A stretch of 64,000 nucleotides of DNA from Vulcanimicrobium alpinum (GCF_027923555.1 NZ_AP025523.1:1426001-1490000); one strand, 5' to 3'. Shown: positions 15,632 through 23,269, numbered from the stretch's first letter. Numbers and translations are program-made. Notes: generated by a model from the sequence alone, not told the origin.

Positions 15632-16896
15632 TGCCGCGCAACTCGCTCGGGCGCGGCGGCTTCCTGCGCGCGGGCACAGGGCTCGTCGGCGGCGCGCTGC
15701 TCGCAGGGTCTGCTCCCGCAAACGCGCTCGCCGAGGATGCGGCGCCGCTCGCGATCCCGGAGTCGAACAAAGTCCTGGGTGCCGGCGTCAACGATACGCC
15801 GTACGGAATGCCGTCGAAGTACGAGCGCGACGTCGTACGCCGGACGGTGCCGTTCCTCACAGCGGAAGACAAGTCGTCCGTGAGCTTCACGCCGCTGCAA
15901 GACTTGGACGGGATCATTACGCCCAACGGTTTGTGTTTCGTGCGCGACCACGGCGGTTCGCCGATGGATATCGATCCGTTGACGCACCGGCTCGTGATCC
16001 ACGGGCTCGTTGATACGCCGATGGAATACACGATGAACGACCTCATCCGGTTTCCGACCGAGAGCCACGTGTATTTCATGGAGTGCGGCGCGAACGGCGG
16101 GATGGATTACAAGGGTGCGCAAATGCAGGGCGTGCAGTTCACGCACGGCATGATCCACTGCTGCGAGTGGACTGGCGTGAAGCTGTCGGTGCTCATGGCC
16201 GAAGCCGGCGTGAAACCGTCCGCCAAGTGGATGCTAGCCGAGGGGGCGGACGCAGCGGCGATGACGCGTAGCGTTCCGATCGAGAAGGCGCTCGACGACG
16301 CGCTTATCGCGTGGTCGCAGAACGGTGAGCGGCTGCGCCCCGAGAACGGGTACCCGGTCCGCCTCGTGCTCCCCGGCTGGCAAGCGAACCTCAACGTGAA
16401 GTGGCTGCGGCGCTTGAAGTTCGGCACCGATCCTTGGGAAACGCGCGAAGAGACATCCAAGTATACCGAGTTATTGCCCGACGGCAAGTCGAGGCAGTTC
16501 GACTGGGTGATGGGAACAAAGTCGGTGATCACCGCACCGTGTCCGGAGAAACCGATGGTGGGGAAGGGCTTTCGCGAAGTCACCGGACTCGCGTGGTCGG
16601 GTTACGGTTCCGTCACGCGCGTCGACGTCTCGTTCGACGGCGGCGTGAACTGGCAACGTGCGACGCTCCAGGAGCCGGTTCTGACGAAGGCGCTCACGCG
16701 CTTTCGCATCCCATGGCAGTGGAACGGCGAGACGGCACTGCTGCAAAGCCGCGCCGTCGACGACAAGGGCCACGTCCAGCCGACGCACGAGCAGCTCCTC
16801 GCCGCGCGCGGCGGGAACGCCATCTACAACAAGAACTCGATCCAGACGTGGCGCGTGAATCCAAACGGAACGGTGGACAGTGTCCAAGTCTCGTAG
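15631..16896 (+). CDS. soxC: SoxC, sulfane dehydrogenase molybdopterin subunit
   Basis: A 421-residue sulfite-oxidase-family protein with an N-terminal export leader (GGFLRAGTGLVGGALLAGSA). The Mo-ligand cysteine lies in YFMECGANGG, and the GMIHCCEWTGVKLS segment is typical of SoxC as opposed to SorA. The C-terminal Mo-co dimerisation domain is present. With SoxD it oxidises the sulfane sulfur on SoxY by six electrons, so this is the complete Sox pathway without free sulfur storage. soxD overlaps its 3' end by 17 bases. Confidence 0.93.
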   Translation: MPRNSLGRGGFLRAGTGLVGGALLAGSAPANALAEDAAPLAIPESNKVLGAGVNDTPYGMPSKYERDVVRRTVPFLTAEDKSSVSFTPLQDLDGIITPNGLCFVRDHGGSPMDIDPLTHRLVIHGLVDTPMEYTMNDLIRFPTESHVYFMECGANGGMDYKGAQMQGVQFTHGMIHCCEWTGVKLSVLMAEAGVKPSAKWMLAEGADAAAMTRSVPIEKALDDALIAWSQNGERLRPENGYPVRLVLPGWQANLNVKWLRRLKFGTDPWETREETSKYTELLPDGKSRQFDWVMGTKSVITAPCPEKPMVGKGFREVTGLAWSGYGSVTRVDVSFDGGVNWQRATLQEPVLTKALTRFRIPWQWNGETALLQSRAVDDKGHVQPTHEQLLAARGGNAIYNKNSIQTWRVNPNGTVDSVQVS

Positions 16897-17887
16897 CTTC
16901 GCCGCGCTGGTCGCGATCGTCGTGCTGATCGCAGCCGGCGCAGTGGCCGATGCCGGGCAGCGCTACGGCTTCGGAAAGCCGGTGACGCAATCGCACATCG
17001 CACCATGGGACATCGACGTCAACGGTCTGACCGGCGAGGGGCTACCGCCGGGTTCGGGCTCCGTCGCCCAAGGCGCGAAAATTTGGGAAGCAAAATGCTC
17101 CTCTTGCCACGGCACGTTTGGCGAAGGCGCCGGCAAGTATCCAGTGATCGCGGGGGGGAAAGGCACGCTTAAAGACGAGCGCCCCGAGAAGACGGTCGGA
17201 AGCTACTGGCCCTACGCACCGACGCTATTCGACTACATCAAGCGCGCGATGCCGTTTCGCCAGCCGCAGTCGCTCTCGAACGACGAAGTGTATGCCCTCA
17301 CCGCGTACGTTCTCAACGTGAACGACATCGTGCCGAGTTCGGCCGTTCTGGATGCGAAATCGCTCGCGGCCGTCAAGATGCCGAACCGCGATGGATTCAT
17401 CAAGGCGGAGTGGGACACCAAGAACGTAGCGTGCATGTCGAGCTGCAAGCCGGCGGCCAAGGTGACCAGCGATCTCGTGAGCCTCCACGTGACACCCGAC
17501 GAGCGCGAGGTGGGGAACGTTGGGTCGACCGAACATCTCGCGATTGCGGCGTCGCCCGAGCCCTTGCCCCCGGCAACGTCGGCATCGTCTCGCGGTAGTA
17601 CGGCGGCATCAAACACATTGGCCCGCGTGACGTTCGCGATGGTTCAACCCGTCATCGCTAAGCGCTGCACTGTTTGCCATTCGGCGAAGCCCAGCCAGTC
17701 GGGGTTTTCGGCCGCCCCGGCCGGCATCAAATTCGATACGCCGGCGGAGATCAAAGCCCAGGCGGCGCAAATCAAGTCCCAGTCGGTGACGACACACCAG
17801 ATGCCGTTGGCGAATATGACGCACATGACGGACAAGGAGCGCGCGCTGCTCGGCCAGTGGATCGCTGCCGGAGCGCCGGTTCCGTGA
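16880..17887 (+). CDS. soxD: SoxD, dihaem cytochrome c of sulfane dehydrogenase
   Basis: A 335-residue exported protein. An N-terminal hydrophobic signal (FAALVAIVVLIAAGAVADA) is followed by the first cytochrome domain with CSSCHGTFGEGAGKYP and a second haem site KRCTVCHSAKP near the C-terminus. An extra MSSCKPAA cysteine pair lies between the domains. The linker at about residues 215-250 is Ser/Ala/Pro-rich. GTG 16880 lies inside soxC. It accepts electrons from SoxC. Confidence 0.9.
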   Translation: MSKSRSFAALVAIVVLIAAGAVADAGQRYGFGKPVTQSHIAPWDIDVNGLTGEGLPPGSGSVAQGAKIWEAKCSSCHGTFGEGAGKYPVIAGGKGTLKDERPEKTVGSYWPYAPTLFDYIKRAMPFRQPQSLSNDEVYALTAYVLNVNDIVPSSAVLDAKSLAAVKMPNRDGFIKAEWDTKNVACMSSCKPAAKVTSDLVSLHVTPDEREVGNVGSTEHLAIAASPEPLPPATSASSRGSTAASNTLARVTFAMVQPVIAKRCTVCHSAKPSQSGFSAAPAGIKFDTPAEIKAQAAQIKSQSVTTHQMPLANMTHMTDKERALLGQWIAAGAPVP

Positions 17888-17891
17888 GCGG

Positions 17892-18632
17892 GTGAGCGCT
17901 TTCGACGTAGGCTATCCGACTGCGGTCGCCGCGGGTATCGCGAGCTTCGCGTCGCCTTGCGTCCTGCCGCTGGTGCCGGGATATCTCTCGTTCCTCGCGG
18001 GCGTGTCGTACGACGACATGGCGCTCGCCGTGCGCGATCGTTCGGTCTCGCGCCGCGTCTTTACCGCGGCGCTGGCATTCGTCGCGGGCTTCGTCGTCGT
18101 CTTCGTCGGGCTCGGAGCATCCGCCACGCTAGTAGGGCGCGTCCTCATCGATCATGCGGACGTTCTCGAAAGGGTCAGCGGACTGCTCATCGTCCTGTTC
18201 GGCCTCCACTTCGTGGGCGTACTGCGCATTCGAATGCTGCAGCGTGACGTTCGATTCCATCCCGGGCGGCTGCCGGCGGGACCCGGCGGGGCCTTTCTCA
18301 TGGGGCTCGCGTTCGGTTTCGGATGGACGCCGTGCGTCGGGCCGATTCTTGCGACGATCCTCGCGCTTGCAGCCGTCGGCGATTCCGTGGCGCGAGGCAT
18401 GACCTTGCTTGCATGTTATGGGTTAGGGATCGGCCTTCCGTTTCTGATCGCGGCCGCGGCCTTTCAACCGTTCTTGAAGGCGGTCGCGCGCTTCAAAACG
18501 CGAATGCGCGCGATCGAGATGACCGTCGGCGCCTCGATGATCGCTACGGGCGCTTTGATCACGACCGGATCCTTGGCCGGTACGAGCGGCTGGCTCCTTC
18601 GAACATTCCCCGCACTCGGCCGATTCGGCTAG
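17892..18632 (+). CDS. soxV: CcdA/SoxV-type thiol-disulfide transmembrane carrier
   Basis: A 246-residue six-helix membrane protein. ASPCVLPLVPGYLSF and FGWTPCVGPILATI carry the two cysteines that shuttle reducing equivalents from cytosolic thioredoxin across the membrane. It follows soxD by 4 bases. In sox loci such a protein (SoxV) feeds SoxS or SoxW, and here SoxS at 11400 is the obvious recipient. A general role in cytochrome c maturation is also possible, so the symbol is by context. Confidence 0.82.
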   Translation: MSAFDVGYPTAVAAGIASFASPCVLPLVPGYLSFLAGVSYDDMALAVRDRSVSRRVFTAALAFVAGFVVVFVGLGASATLVGRVLIDHADVLERVSGLLIVLFGLHFVGVLRIRMLQRDVRFHPGRLPAGPGGAFLMGLAFGFGWTPCVGPILATILALAAVGDSVARGMTLLACYGLGIGLPFLIAAAAFQPFLKAVARFKTRMRAIEMTVGASMIATGALITTGSLAGTSGWLLRTFPALGRFG

Positions 18633-18645
18633 AAACGAGTTCTAT

Positions 18646-19104
18646 GTGCGCACGCCACTGATCGCGGTTGCGATGCTCATCGGGGTCTGCTCGCCCTGTT
18701 TCGCGCAGGCAAGCGCAGCGCCGGCAACGTACTCAAACCCGCAACCGTCGATCGATCATCCGCGCAAGGTCGTTCTCACGCTGTCCGAGCGCGACCCGGC
18801 CCGCATGAACGAAATCATCGGGAACGTCGGGAACATCCAGAAATTCTACGGGACCGACAACGTTCGAATCACGCTCGTCGTGTACGGACCGGGGATCCAC
18901 GCCGTGCTCAAGAGCGATAGCCCCGTGGCTCCGCGCATAGCGGGGCTCGTCGCGATCGGCGTCGACGTGCTCGCCTGTGACGCGACGCTGAAAACGCTCA
19001 ACCTCACCGCAAGCGACTTGATCGCAGGGGTGAAGGTCACGCCGAACGGTCTCCCGGCCGTCGTCGAGTTACAAGCTGCCGGGTGGTATTACGTCCGCCC
19101 GTAG
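18646..19104 (+). CDS. Exported DsrE-like protein 1
   Basis: A 152-residue protein with a signal peptide (LIAVAMLIGVCSPCFAQA) and a DsrE/DsrF-like fold: RKVVLTLSERDPARMNEIIG, then VRITLVVYGPGIHAVLK, then VDVLACDATLKTL with a single conserved-position Cys. DsrE proteins carry or transfer sulfane sulfur, usually in the cytosol; an exported version next to sox may bind sulfur in the periplasm. GTG 18646 is used. It is paralogous to the next gene, 21 bases downstream. Confidence 0.75.
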   Translation: MRTPLIAVAMLIGVCSPCFAQASAAPATYSNPQPSIDHPRKVVLTLSERDPARMNEIIGNVGNIQKFYGTDNVRITLVVYGPGIHAVLKSDSPVAPRIAGLVAIGVDVLACDATLKTLNLTASDLIAGVKVTPNGLPAVVELQAAGWYYVRP

Positions 19105-19125
19105 GGCGAGAAACGGACCGGAACG

Positions 19126-19596
19126 ATGCAACACTCCACAAATCGCTCGGGTTTTGCCCGCCTGCTGGCAACCGGAACGGCAACGTTGGCGGCGCTCGCG
19201 GCGCCGGCGTCGGGAGCCGCGACATCGAAAAACCATCGGATCGCCTTTCACGTCGATCGGAACGAGCCCGCCGTCATGAACCTCGTGCTCAACAACATGA
19301 GCAACGCCGCGACATACTACGCGGGGACCGGTGAACTGTTCGAAATGGAGCTCGTGGCATACGGACCGGGCCTGCACATGCTGCGCGCCGACACGTCGCC
19401 GGTCAAGGACCGGCTCTCCTCGATCAAGGACAGCATCGCCGGCGTGACGTTCTCCGCCTGCAACGTCACGAAGCTCGGGATGGAAAAGGTGGAAGGGCAC
19501 CCGATCGCGATCTTGCCGCAAGCGCGGATCGTACCGGCCGGCGTCGTGCGCCTCACCGAACTCCAGGAGAGCGGCTGGAGCTACATCAAACCGTAG
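19126..19596 (+). CDS. Exported DsrE-like protein 2
   Basis: A 156-residue protein with an N-terminal signal (ending APASGAA) and the same fold and order of motifs as its neighbour: HRIAFHVDRNEPAVMNLVLN, then MELVAYGPGLHMLR, then VTFSACNVTKLGM. The Cys in the SAC position is retained. The pair looks like a tandem duplication that has diverged strongly. It is the last intact gene of the sulfur island; transposase debris begins two bases after its stop. Function in sulfur handling is inferred from fold and context. Confidence 0.73.
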   Translation: MQHSTNRSGFARLLATGTATLAALAAPASGAATSKNHRIAFHVDRNEPAVMNLVLNNMSNAATYYAGTGELFEMELVAYGPGLHMLRADTSPVKDRLSSIKDSIAGVTFSACNVTKLGMEKVEGHPIAILPQARIVPAGVVRLTELQESGWSYIKP

Positions 19597-19597
19597 G

Positions 19598-20105
19598 CTA
19601 GATACCGTAATAGCTTAAAGTTTGCTCGCTTTCATCCCACTTCGTAGCACGGTACGTGCGTTCAACGATGTTGCTGCTTATCTCCCGTAACTGATCCACC
19701 GGCGCGCTCGCGCGGTGCTCGAGCGCCGTGGGTACGAACCACAGGTAGGGCAACCGCCGAGCCGCTTCAGGCTCGTCCCGACGCTCGATGCACCTTCTCG
19801 CCGTCTTCCCGTTTTGAACCGGAAGCGTCCGGTGGAGAGGCCCCCCAATTGTCGGAGACGGCGACGTCGACGCCGTGCAAGCCGCGTGCTTTAAGGCCGC
19901 GAAAGAACCCGTTCCACGTCGCAAAGCTCTCCGAATCGCCGATCGAGAGACCAAGGATCTCGCGGTATCCGTCAGCGCGAATGCCGCTGGCAATGAGCAG
20001 CGCTTTGCTGACCGCGCTCTTGTCGGTGCACACAGTCGTAAAGAGAGCGTCAACGATGATAAATGGATACGCCGCTGGAGTGACCCCGCCGATTCTAGAC
20101 AGTGA
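19598..20105 (-). pseudogene. Degraded IS256-family transposase
   Basis: On the minus strand about 20080-19840, the frame reads AYPFIIVDALFTTVCTDKSA, then SKALLIASGIRADGYREILG and SDNWGASP. This is the catalytic core of an IS256 transposase with the first Asp in IVDAL and the second in VSDN. It then breaks. A second frame (19800-19598) gives RRDEPEAARRLPYLWF and SSNIVERTYRATKWDESEQ, a decayed C-terminal part. N-terminus and middle are lost. Confidence 0.75.
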
Positions 20106-20115
20106 GGGTCGTTAA

Positions 20116-20181
20116 TCAAGCTGCATCGCGATCCCGCCAATCGGCCGGGGTGAGGTAGCCGAGGCTTGAATGGTGTCAACT
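20116..20181 (-). pseudogene. IS3-family OrfB C-terminal scrap
   Basis: The minus strand from about 20178 to a stop at 20116-20118 encodes HHSSLGYLTPADWRDRDAA, the conserved C-terminal end of IS3-type OrfB transposases. Nothing upstream of it (to about 20300) continues the gene. It is separate from the intact IS3 element at the left of the window and of a different sequence type. Confidence 0.7.
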
Positions 20182-20299
20182 CCGGTGAGTAATTCCCCAC
20201 TTTCTCCGGCGAGAAGTTCCTGCTGTTAAGGCACCTGTTTCCTTCCTCATCCGATTGACAGGACGGCTCGTGCGCGGTCGAAGCCTGACCCGGAAGGAA

Positions 20300-20665
20300 C
20301 TAAGGAACGTCAACCCGCTCCCCAGGCGCCAGCATTCGCACGATCGTGTCGTAGATAAGCTCGCGGTCTTCGAGCGGATCGAAGACGAGGCACGACGGTG
20401 CGCCGCCGCGGGCGGCCGGCTCGAGGACGATCGTGACGCGTCCCTTCGCGCAGACGTCGAGGCAGGTCGTGCCGGTCGCGCGGATCGCGCCCCAGTGGCC
20501 GTCGTGCCTGAGCCGCTCTTTGAGCCACTCGCGCAATTTGAGCCGCTCGTCGCCCGCGTGCTCGGGGTAATCTTGCGCAAACCGCACGTTCAGGCACTTC
20601 TCGCACACGAGCGCCAGGCCGCCGCCCCGCTTCCATGCCGGAATCACTTCAATCGGTTCGCTCAC
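20300..20665 (-). CDS. Thioredoxin-like (2Fe-2S) ferredoxin domain protein
   Basis: A 121-residue soluble protein. LVCEKCLNVRFAQ near residue 20 and TCLDVCAKGRVTIV near residue 70 supply four cysteines in the arrangement of thioredoxin-fold [2Fe-2S] ferredoxins; GAIRATGTTCLDVC is close to the GxVxVxxxxCLGxC signature. No partner gene is adjacent, so the electron donor or acceptor is unknown. It is the first intact backbone gene right of the sulfur island. Confidence 0.75.
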   Translation of the reverse strand: MSEPIEVIPAWKRGGGLALVCEKCLNVRFAQDYPEHAGDERLKLREWLKERLRHDGHWGAIRATGTTCLDVCAKGRVTIVLEPAARGGAPSCLVFDPLEDRELIYDTIVRMLAPGERVDVP

Positions 20666-20733
20666 GCTAGTTTCGATGCGATGTCTGACGGAACGGTTGC
20701 GGAGGTCTCGGCGCGGAGCGAGCGATCCGCATC

Positions 20734-20925
20734 CTATTGAAATACGATCGCGTTGAAATACGATCGCGGCGGCAAGCAGGCGTTATGAAGGCGGATGAGG
20801 TGCTCGGCATGCTCGCGATGGCGACACGCCTGACTGCAAAAGCGCCGTCGCCGGGTCTTCACCGTCTTTCCGCACCCCGCATCGCAAAAGTTTGGTCTTA
20901 TAGAGACAGAGTCTCTCTTAGGCAT
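20734..20925 (-). CDS. Small putative zinc-ribbon protein
   Basis: A 63-residue basic protein with FCDAGCGKTVKTRRRRFCSQAC: two Cys pairs resembling an FCS-type or MYM-like zinc knuckle. It starts with ATG at 20925, just beyond the 3' end of tRNA-Thr(UGU) in the same direction. The coding potential is modest and no partner is evident, so it may not be a real gene. Confidence 0.4.
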   Translation of the reverse strand: MPKRDSVSIRPNFCDAGCGKTVKTRRRRFCSQACRHREHAEHLIRLHNACLPPRSYFNAIVFQ

Positions 20926-20944
20926 GACAGGCGTGTGGCATCTT

Positions 20945-21028
20945 AGCCGACGGTGGGATTCGAACCCACGCTGTGCTTGCGCAGCCGCATTACAAGTGCG
21001 GTCCCTTCAACCTCTTGGGTACGTCGGC
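20945..21028 (-). tRNA. tRNA-Thr(UGU) with class II-type long variable arm
   Basis: The minus-strand sequence folds completely: acceptor GCCGACG/CGTCGGC, 3-bp D stem CCC/GGG, anticodon stem CCGCA/TGCGG around loop CTTGTAA (anticodon TGT), T arm GTGGG-TTCGAAT-CCCAC. The variable region is 15 nt (CTGCGCAAGCACAGC) and can form its own stem, as in Leu/Ser/Tyr tRNAs. G1-C72, C2-G71 and U73 are shared with the ordinary tRNA-Thr(GGU) at 23163, supporting threonine identity. CCA is not encoded. Confidence 0.88.
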
Positions 21029-21123
21029 GTCGCGGCTCGTTTCGGGTCGGCCCCGCTGCAGACCCTCGCCCCGCGACCAGGAACGGCAGAGGCGGTTCGC
21101 GTATGATCGCAGGTCCCCACCGT

Positions 21124-21211
21124 GGGTCGGTGGTCGAGTGGTTAATGGCACCGGACTGTAAATTCGGCTCGCGAAAGCGATACGCAGGTTCAAATCCTGC
21201 CCGGCCCACCA
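21124..21211 (+). tRNA. tRNA-Tyr(GUA)
   Basis: An 88-nt class II tRNA: acceptor GGGTCGG/CCGGCCC, anticodon loop CTGTAAA (anticodon GTA), long variable arm, T arm GCAGG-TTCAAAT-CCTGC, discriminator A and encoded CCA at 21209-21211. A TATGAT hexamer at 21102-21107 is a plausible -10 element. It is followed 69 bases later by tRNA-Gly, as tyrU is by glyT in the classic cluster. Confidence 0.95.
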
Positions 21212-21280
21212 GTTGCGCAAGAGGCGGCGCGCCGATCGAGAGGGTCGCGCGTCGCCGCTTCGCGTAGAACGAGACTGAGC

Positions 21281-21354
21281 GCGGGCGTTGCATAATGGTA
21301 ATGCCCTTGCCTTCCAAGCAAGAGTCGCGGGTTCGATTCCCGCCGCCCGCTCCA
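21281..21354 (+). tRNA. tRNA-Gly(UCC)
   Basis: Acceptor GCGGGCG/CGCCCGC, D stem GCAT/ATGC, anticodon stem CTTGC/GCAAG around CTTCCAA (anticodon TCC), T arm GCGGG-TTCGATT-CCCGC, discriminator T and encoded CCA. All arms pair perfectly. It ends 6 bases before the stop of the convergent DUF2470 gene. Confidence 0.95.
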
Positions 21355-21360
21355 AAATTT

Positions 21361-21684
21361 CTAGCCGCGCCCCTCCCGCACGCCTGCGCCCTGGGTCCGT
21401 TCCGGCAGCGGCTGCGGCGCCGACGTCTGCCACATCGAGATCAGCATCGCGCGCGCGTCGTCGGTATCGGTGACGGTGCGCGCGAAGTCGATACGGACGT
21501 CGCGGGTCTGCGCCCCCATGTCGACCGAGAGCGTGAGCCCCGTAGCGTCCATCGTGACGATCCGCGCGCCGATGGCGGGATTGCACTGCGCGTAGTGCTG
21601 CGCATATGCCGCGACGGCGTCGGGATGGTCGTCGTTCATGTGGGTGGTCATCGCCGCGAAAGCGGCGTCGCTGAGTTCGGCCAT
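21361..21684 (-). CDS. DUF2470-domain protein
   Basis: A 107-residue protein. MNDDHPDAVAAYAQHYAQC followed by ATGLTLSVDMG matches the DUF2470 fold found at the C-terminus of pyridoxamine-oxidase-like haem-utilisation proteins; here it stands alone. ATG 21684 is chosen because the domain begins almost at once (MAELSDAAFAAMTTHMNDD). A haem or flavin-related role is known for the family only by association. Confidence 0.75.
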   Translation of the reverse strand: MAELSDAAFAAMTTHMNDDHPDAVAAYAQHYAQCNPAIGARIVTMDATGLTLSVDMGAQTRDVRIDFARTVTDTDDARAMLISMWQTSAPQPLPERTQGAGVREGRG

Positions 21685-21831
21685 GCGCACCGCATTTCCG
21701 ATCGCAACGCCGCGTGCCCTGGCGGTCAGCGGATGACCTCGAAGAACGCATGGCCATGCGGGCGCAGATCGTATTCGTGACGCCACACCTCCAGCGTCTG
21801 AACGACGTCCGAAACGGCGCGGCTTTCGCCG

Positions 21832-22890
21832 TCAGCGGTGAACGTGCTTCGTGTCGTCGCCGCGGGCGGCGCTCTGCCAGCCGAGGACGCGCGCGAGCAT
21901 CTGCGAGCGGTTGGACGCGCCGGTGCGTTCGATCAGTTTCTTGATGTGGTCGTTCACCGTCGAGACGGTGATGTTTAAGCGCTCTGCGATCTCGTCGGTG
22001 CGGCGGCCGTCGAGCAGCGACGCGACGACCTCGCGCTCGCGCGGCGTGATGAAGAAGCGCTTCGCCGCGCGGAGGAGGGTGTTACGGCGGCGCGTCTTCT
22101 CGATCGTGACCGCCAGGAAGTGGCCGTCGGCGGAGGTCAGGTCGTTGATGCGTAGCAGCAGAAACGGCAGCGGCATCGCCGTCGCGTTGACGGGGCGCGT
22201 CGGATCTTCGGCCCACTCCGTCGTCAGTTCGCGAATCGTCGTCTCGAAGAGTTCCGGGAGACGCATCCCGAACGCCGGGCCGCCGAGAGTTCCCTCGGCC
22301 GCTGCATCGTTCCGATTGCCCATCACGGTACGGTACGTCCGGTCGAGGATGAACAACATCGGCTTTGCACGGCGCAGGGGCTCGTCGGTTGATGGATCGG
22401 CGTCGACGGCGCTAATCTCCGGGTTGAGCGCTTCCTCGCTCAGCGTCTTTGCGAGCGCGAGCAATTGGATGTCGTGCGCGGTGAACGGGCCGAGTTCGGC
22501 ATCACGCAGCAGCACCAGCATCGCGTCCCCCCCGTCGGGAACCGTCAGCGCGATCGTCATCGCGTGCGGATAGACGGCGTCCAGCACCGCGGCGATCGGC
22601 CGCTGATCGGTGCGGCGCTGCTGCCGGCGGTAGCAGGCCAGAAAGCGGTTCGCTTCCGCGCGTTCGTCCGCGTCCGGGCCGCAGCAGAACGAGACCAGCG
22701 TCTTGCTCTGCAGCCGGCCGAAACGCCATGCGCGAAACGCCACCAGGCGCGCGACCAGTTCGACGATCGCGCGCTCGCGATCGTGGGGGACTCCGTCTCG
22801 AAGATGTCGGTGCAGGAGGTTCACGAAAAAGTCCGGGCCGTTCGCAAAGAGAGCGTGCGGTTCGATCGGGTGCGCCGGGAGGTGGCGCAT
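21832..22890 (-). CDS. LuxR-family response regulator with divergent N-terminal sensor region
   Basis: A 352-residue protein. The C-terminal LuxR/GerE helix-turn-helix (about 280-340) is clear: ITPREREVVASLLDGRRTDE followed by STVNDHIKKLIERTGASNR. The N-terminal 270 residues contain GAF/PAS-like segments (VLDAVYPHAMTIALTVPDGG) but no receiver aspartate that I can place, so the input signal is unknown. ATG 22890 is chosen over a TTG at 22917 because a perfect palindrome, a likely operator, covers the TTG. Confidence 0.8.
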   Translation of the reverse strand: MRHLPAHPIEPHALFANGPDFFVNLLHRHLRDGVPHDRERAIVELVARLVAFRAWRFGRLQSKTLVSFCCGPDADERAEANRFLACYRRQQRRTDQRPIAAVLDAVYPHAMTIALTVPDGGDAMLVLLRDAELGPFTAHDIQLLALAKTLSEEALNPEISAVDADPSTDEPLRRAKPMLFILDRTYRTVMGNRNDAAAEGTLGGPAFGMRLPELFETTIRELTTEWAEDPTRPVNATAMPLPFLLLRINDLTSADGHFLAVTIEKTRRRNTLLRAAKRFFITPREREVVASLLDGRRTDEIAERLNITVSTVNDHIKKLIERTGASNRSQMLARVLGWQSAARGDDTKHVHR

Positions 22891-22914
22891 GTTCCCGGGA
22901 TGTTCGTCCCGGGG

Positions 22915-22926
22915 CAATGGCCATTG
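22915..22926. promoter_or_regulatory. Palindromic candidate operator upstream of the LuxR gene
   Basis: CAATGGCCATTG is a perfect 12-bp palindrome 25 bases before the LuxR ATG. It is flanked by GGGG on the left and TTCCC on the right, which extends the dyad. LuxR-type regulators bind such dyads, so autoregulation is plausible. The downstream 23000-23162 stretch holds no gene. Confidence 0.4.
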
Positions 22927-23162
22927 TTCCCGGTCGGACAGGACTCCTGTGCTTCCCAGCTTCGCTTAGTCCAAGATTGTGTGAAGGCCGCCGGAGGGCG
23001 AGCATGGGACGTCCCGCGCAGTCGACGGATTGTTTGTCCGCGAGGGAGGAGCAGCAGATCCGTCGAGCGCGAACGCGCGGTGCAGCGGGAAGGTATCTCT
23101 CGTTCGCGGGGGGGAATCGATCCCGTCGAAAATCCGGCGATCCGCTGGGCGCATCGGTCCGG

Positions 23163-23237
23163 GCTGGCGTAGCTCAGTGGTAGAGCATCACATTGGTAAT
23201 GTGAAGGTCATGGGTTCAATCCCCATCGCCAGCTCCA
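23163..23237 (+). tRNA. tRNA-Thr(GGU)
   Basis: Acceptor GCTGGCG/CGCCAGC, D arm AGCTCAGTGGTAGAGC, anticodon stem TCACA/TGTGA around TTGGTAA (anticodon GGT), T arm ATGGG-TTCAATC-CCCAT, discriminator T, CCA encoded. It is a normal class I tRNA with a 5-nt variable loop, which contrasts with the tRNA-Thr(UGU) at 20945. Confidence 0.96.
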
Positions 23238-23247
23238 TGGTCTCGAA

Positions 23248-23269
23248 GACCCTCCCGCAGCGGAGGGTC
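23248..23269 (+). terminator. Hairpin after tRNA-Thr(GGU)
   Basis: GACCCTCC (23248-23255) pairs perfectly with GGAGGGTC (23262-23269) across a 6-base loop, 11 bases beyond the tRNA 3' end. There is no U-run, so it may be an RNA-stability or processing hairpin rather than a full intrinsic terminator. Confidence 0.4.

Noticed and set aside
15631-16896. SoxC and SorA as duplicates of one gene
   Set aside because: They share the fold but differ in Mo-site context (YFMECGANGG versus VNQCSGNSRG) and each has its own cytochrome partner.
20734-20946. Plus-strand frame at 20737-20946
   Set aside because: It runs antisense to the small zinc-ribbon candidate and into the tRNA-Thr region; no conserved features.
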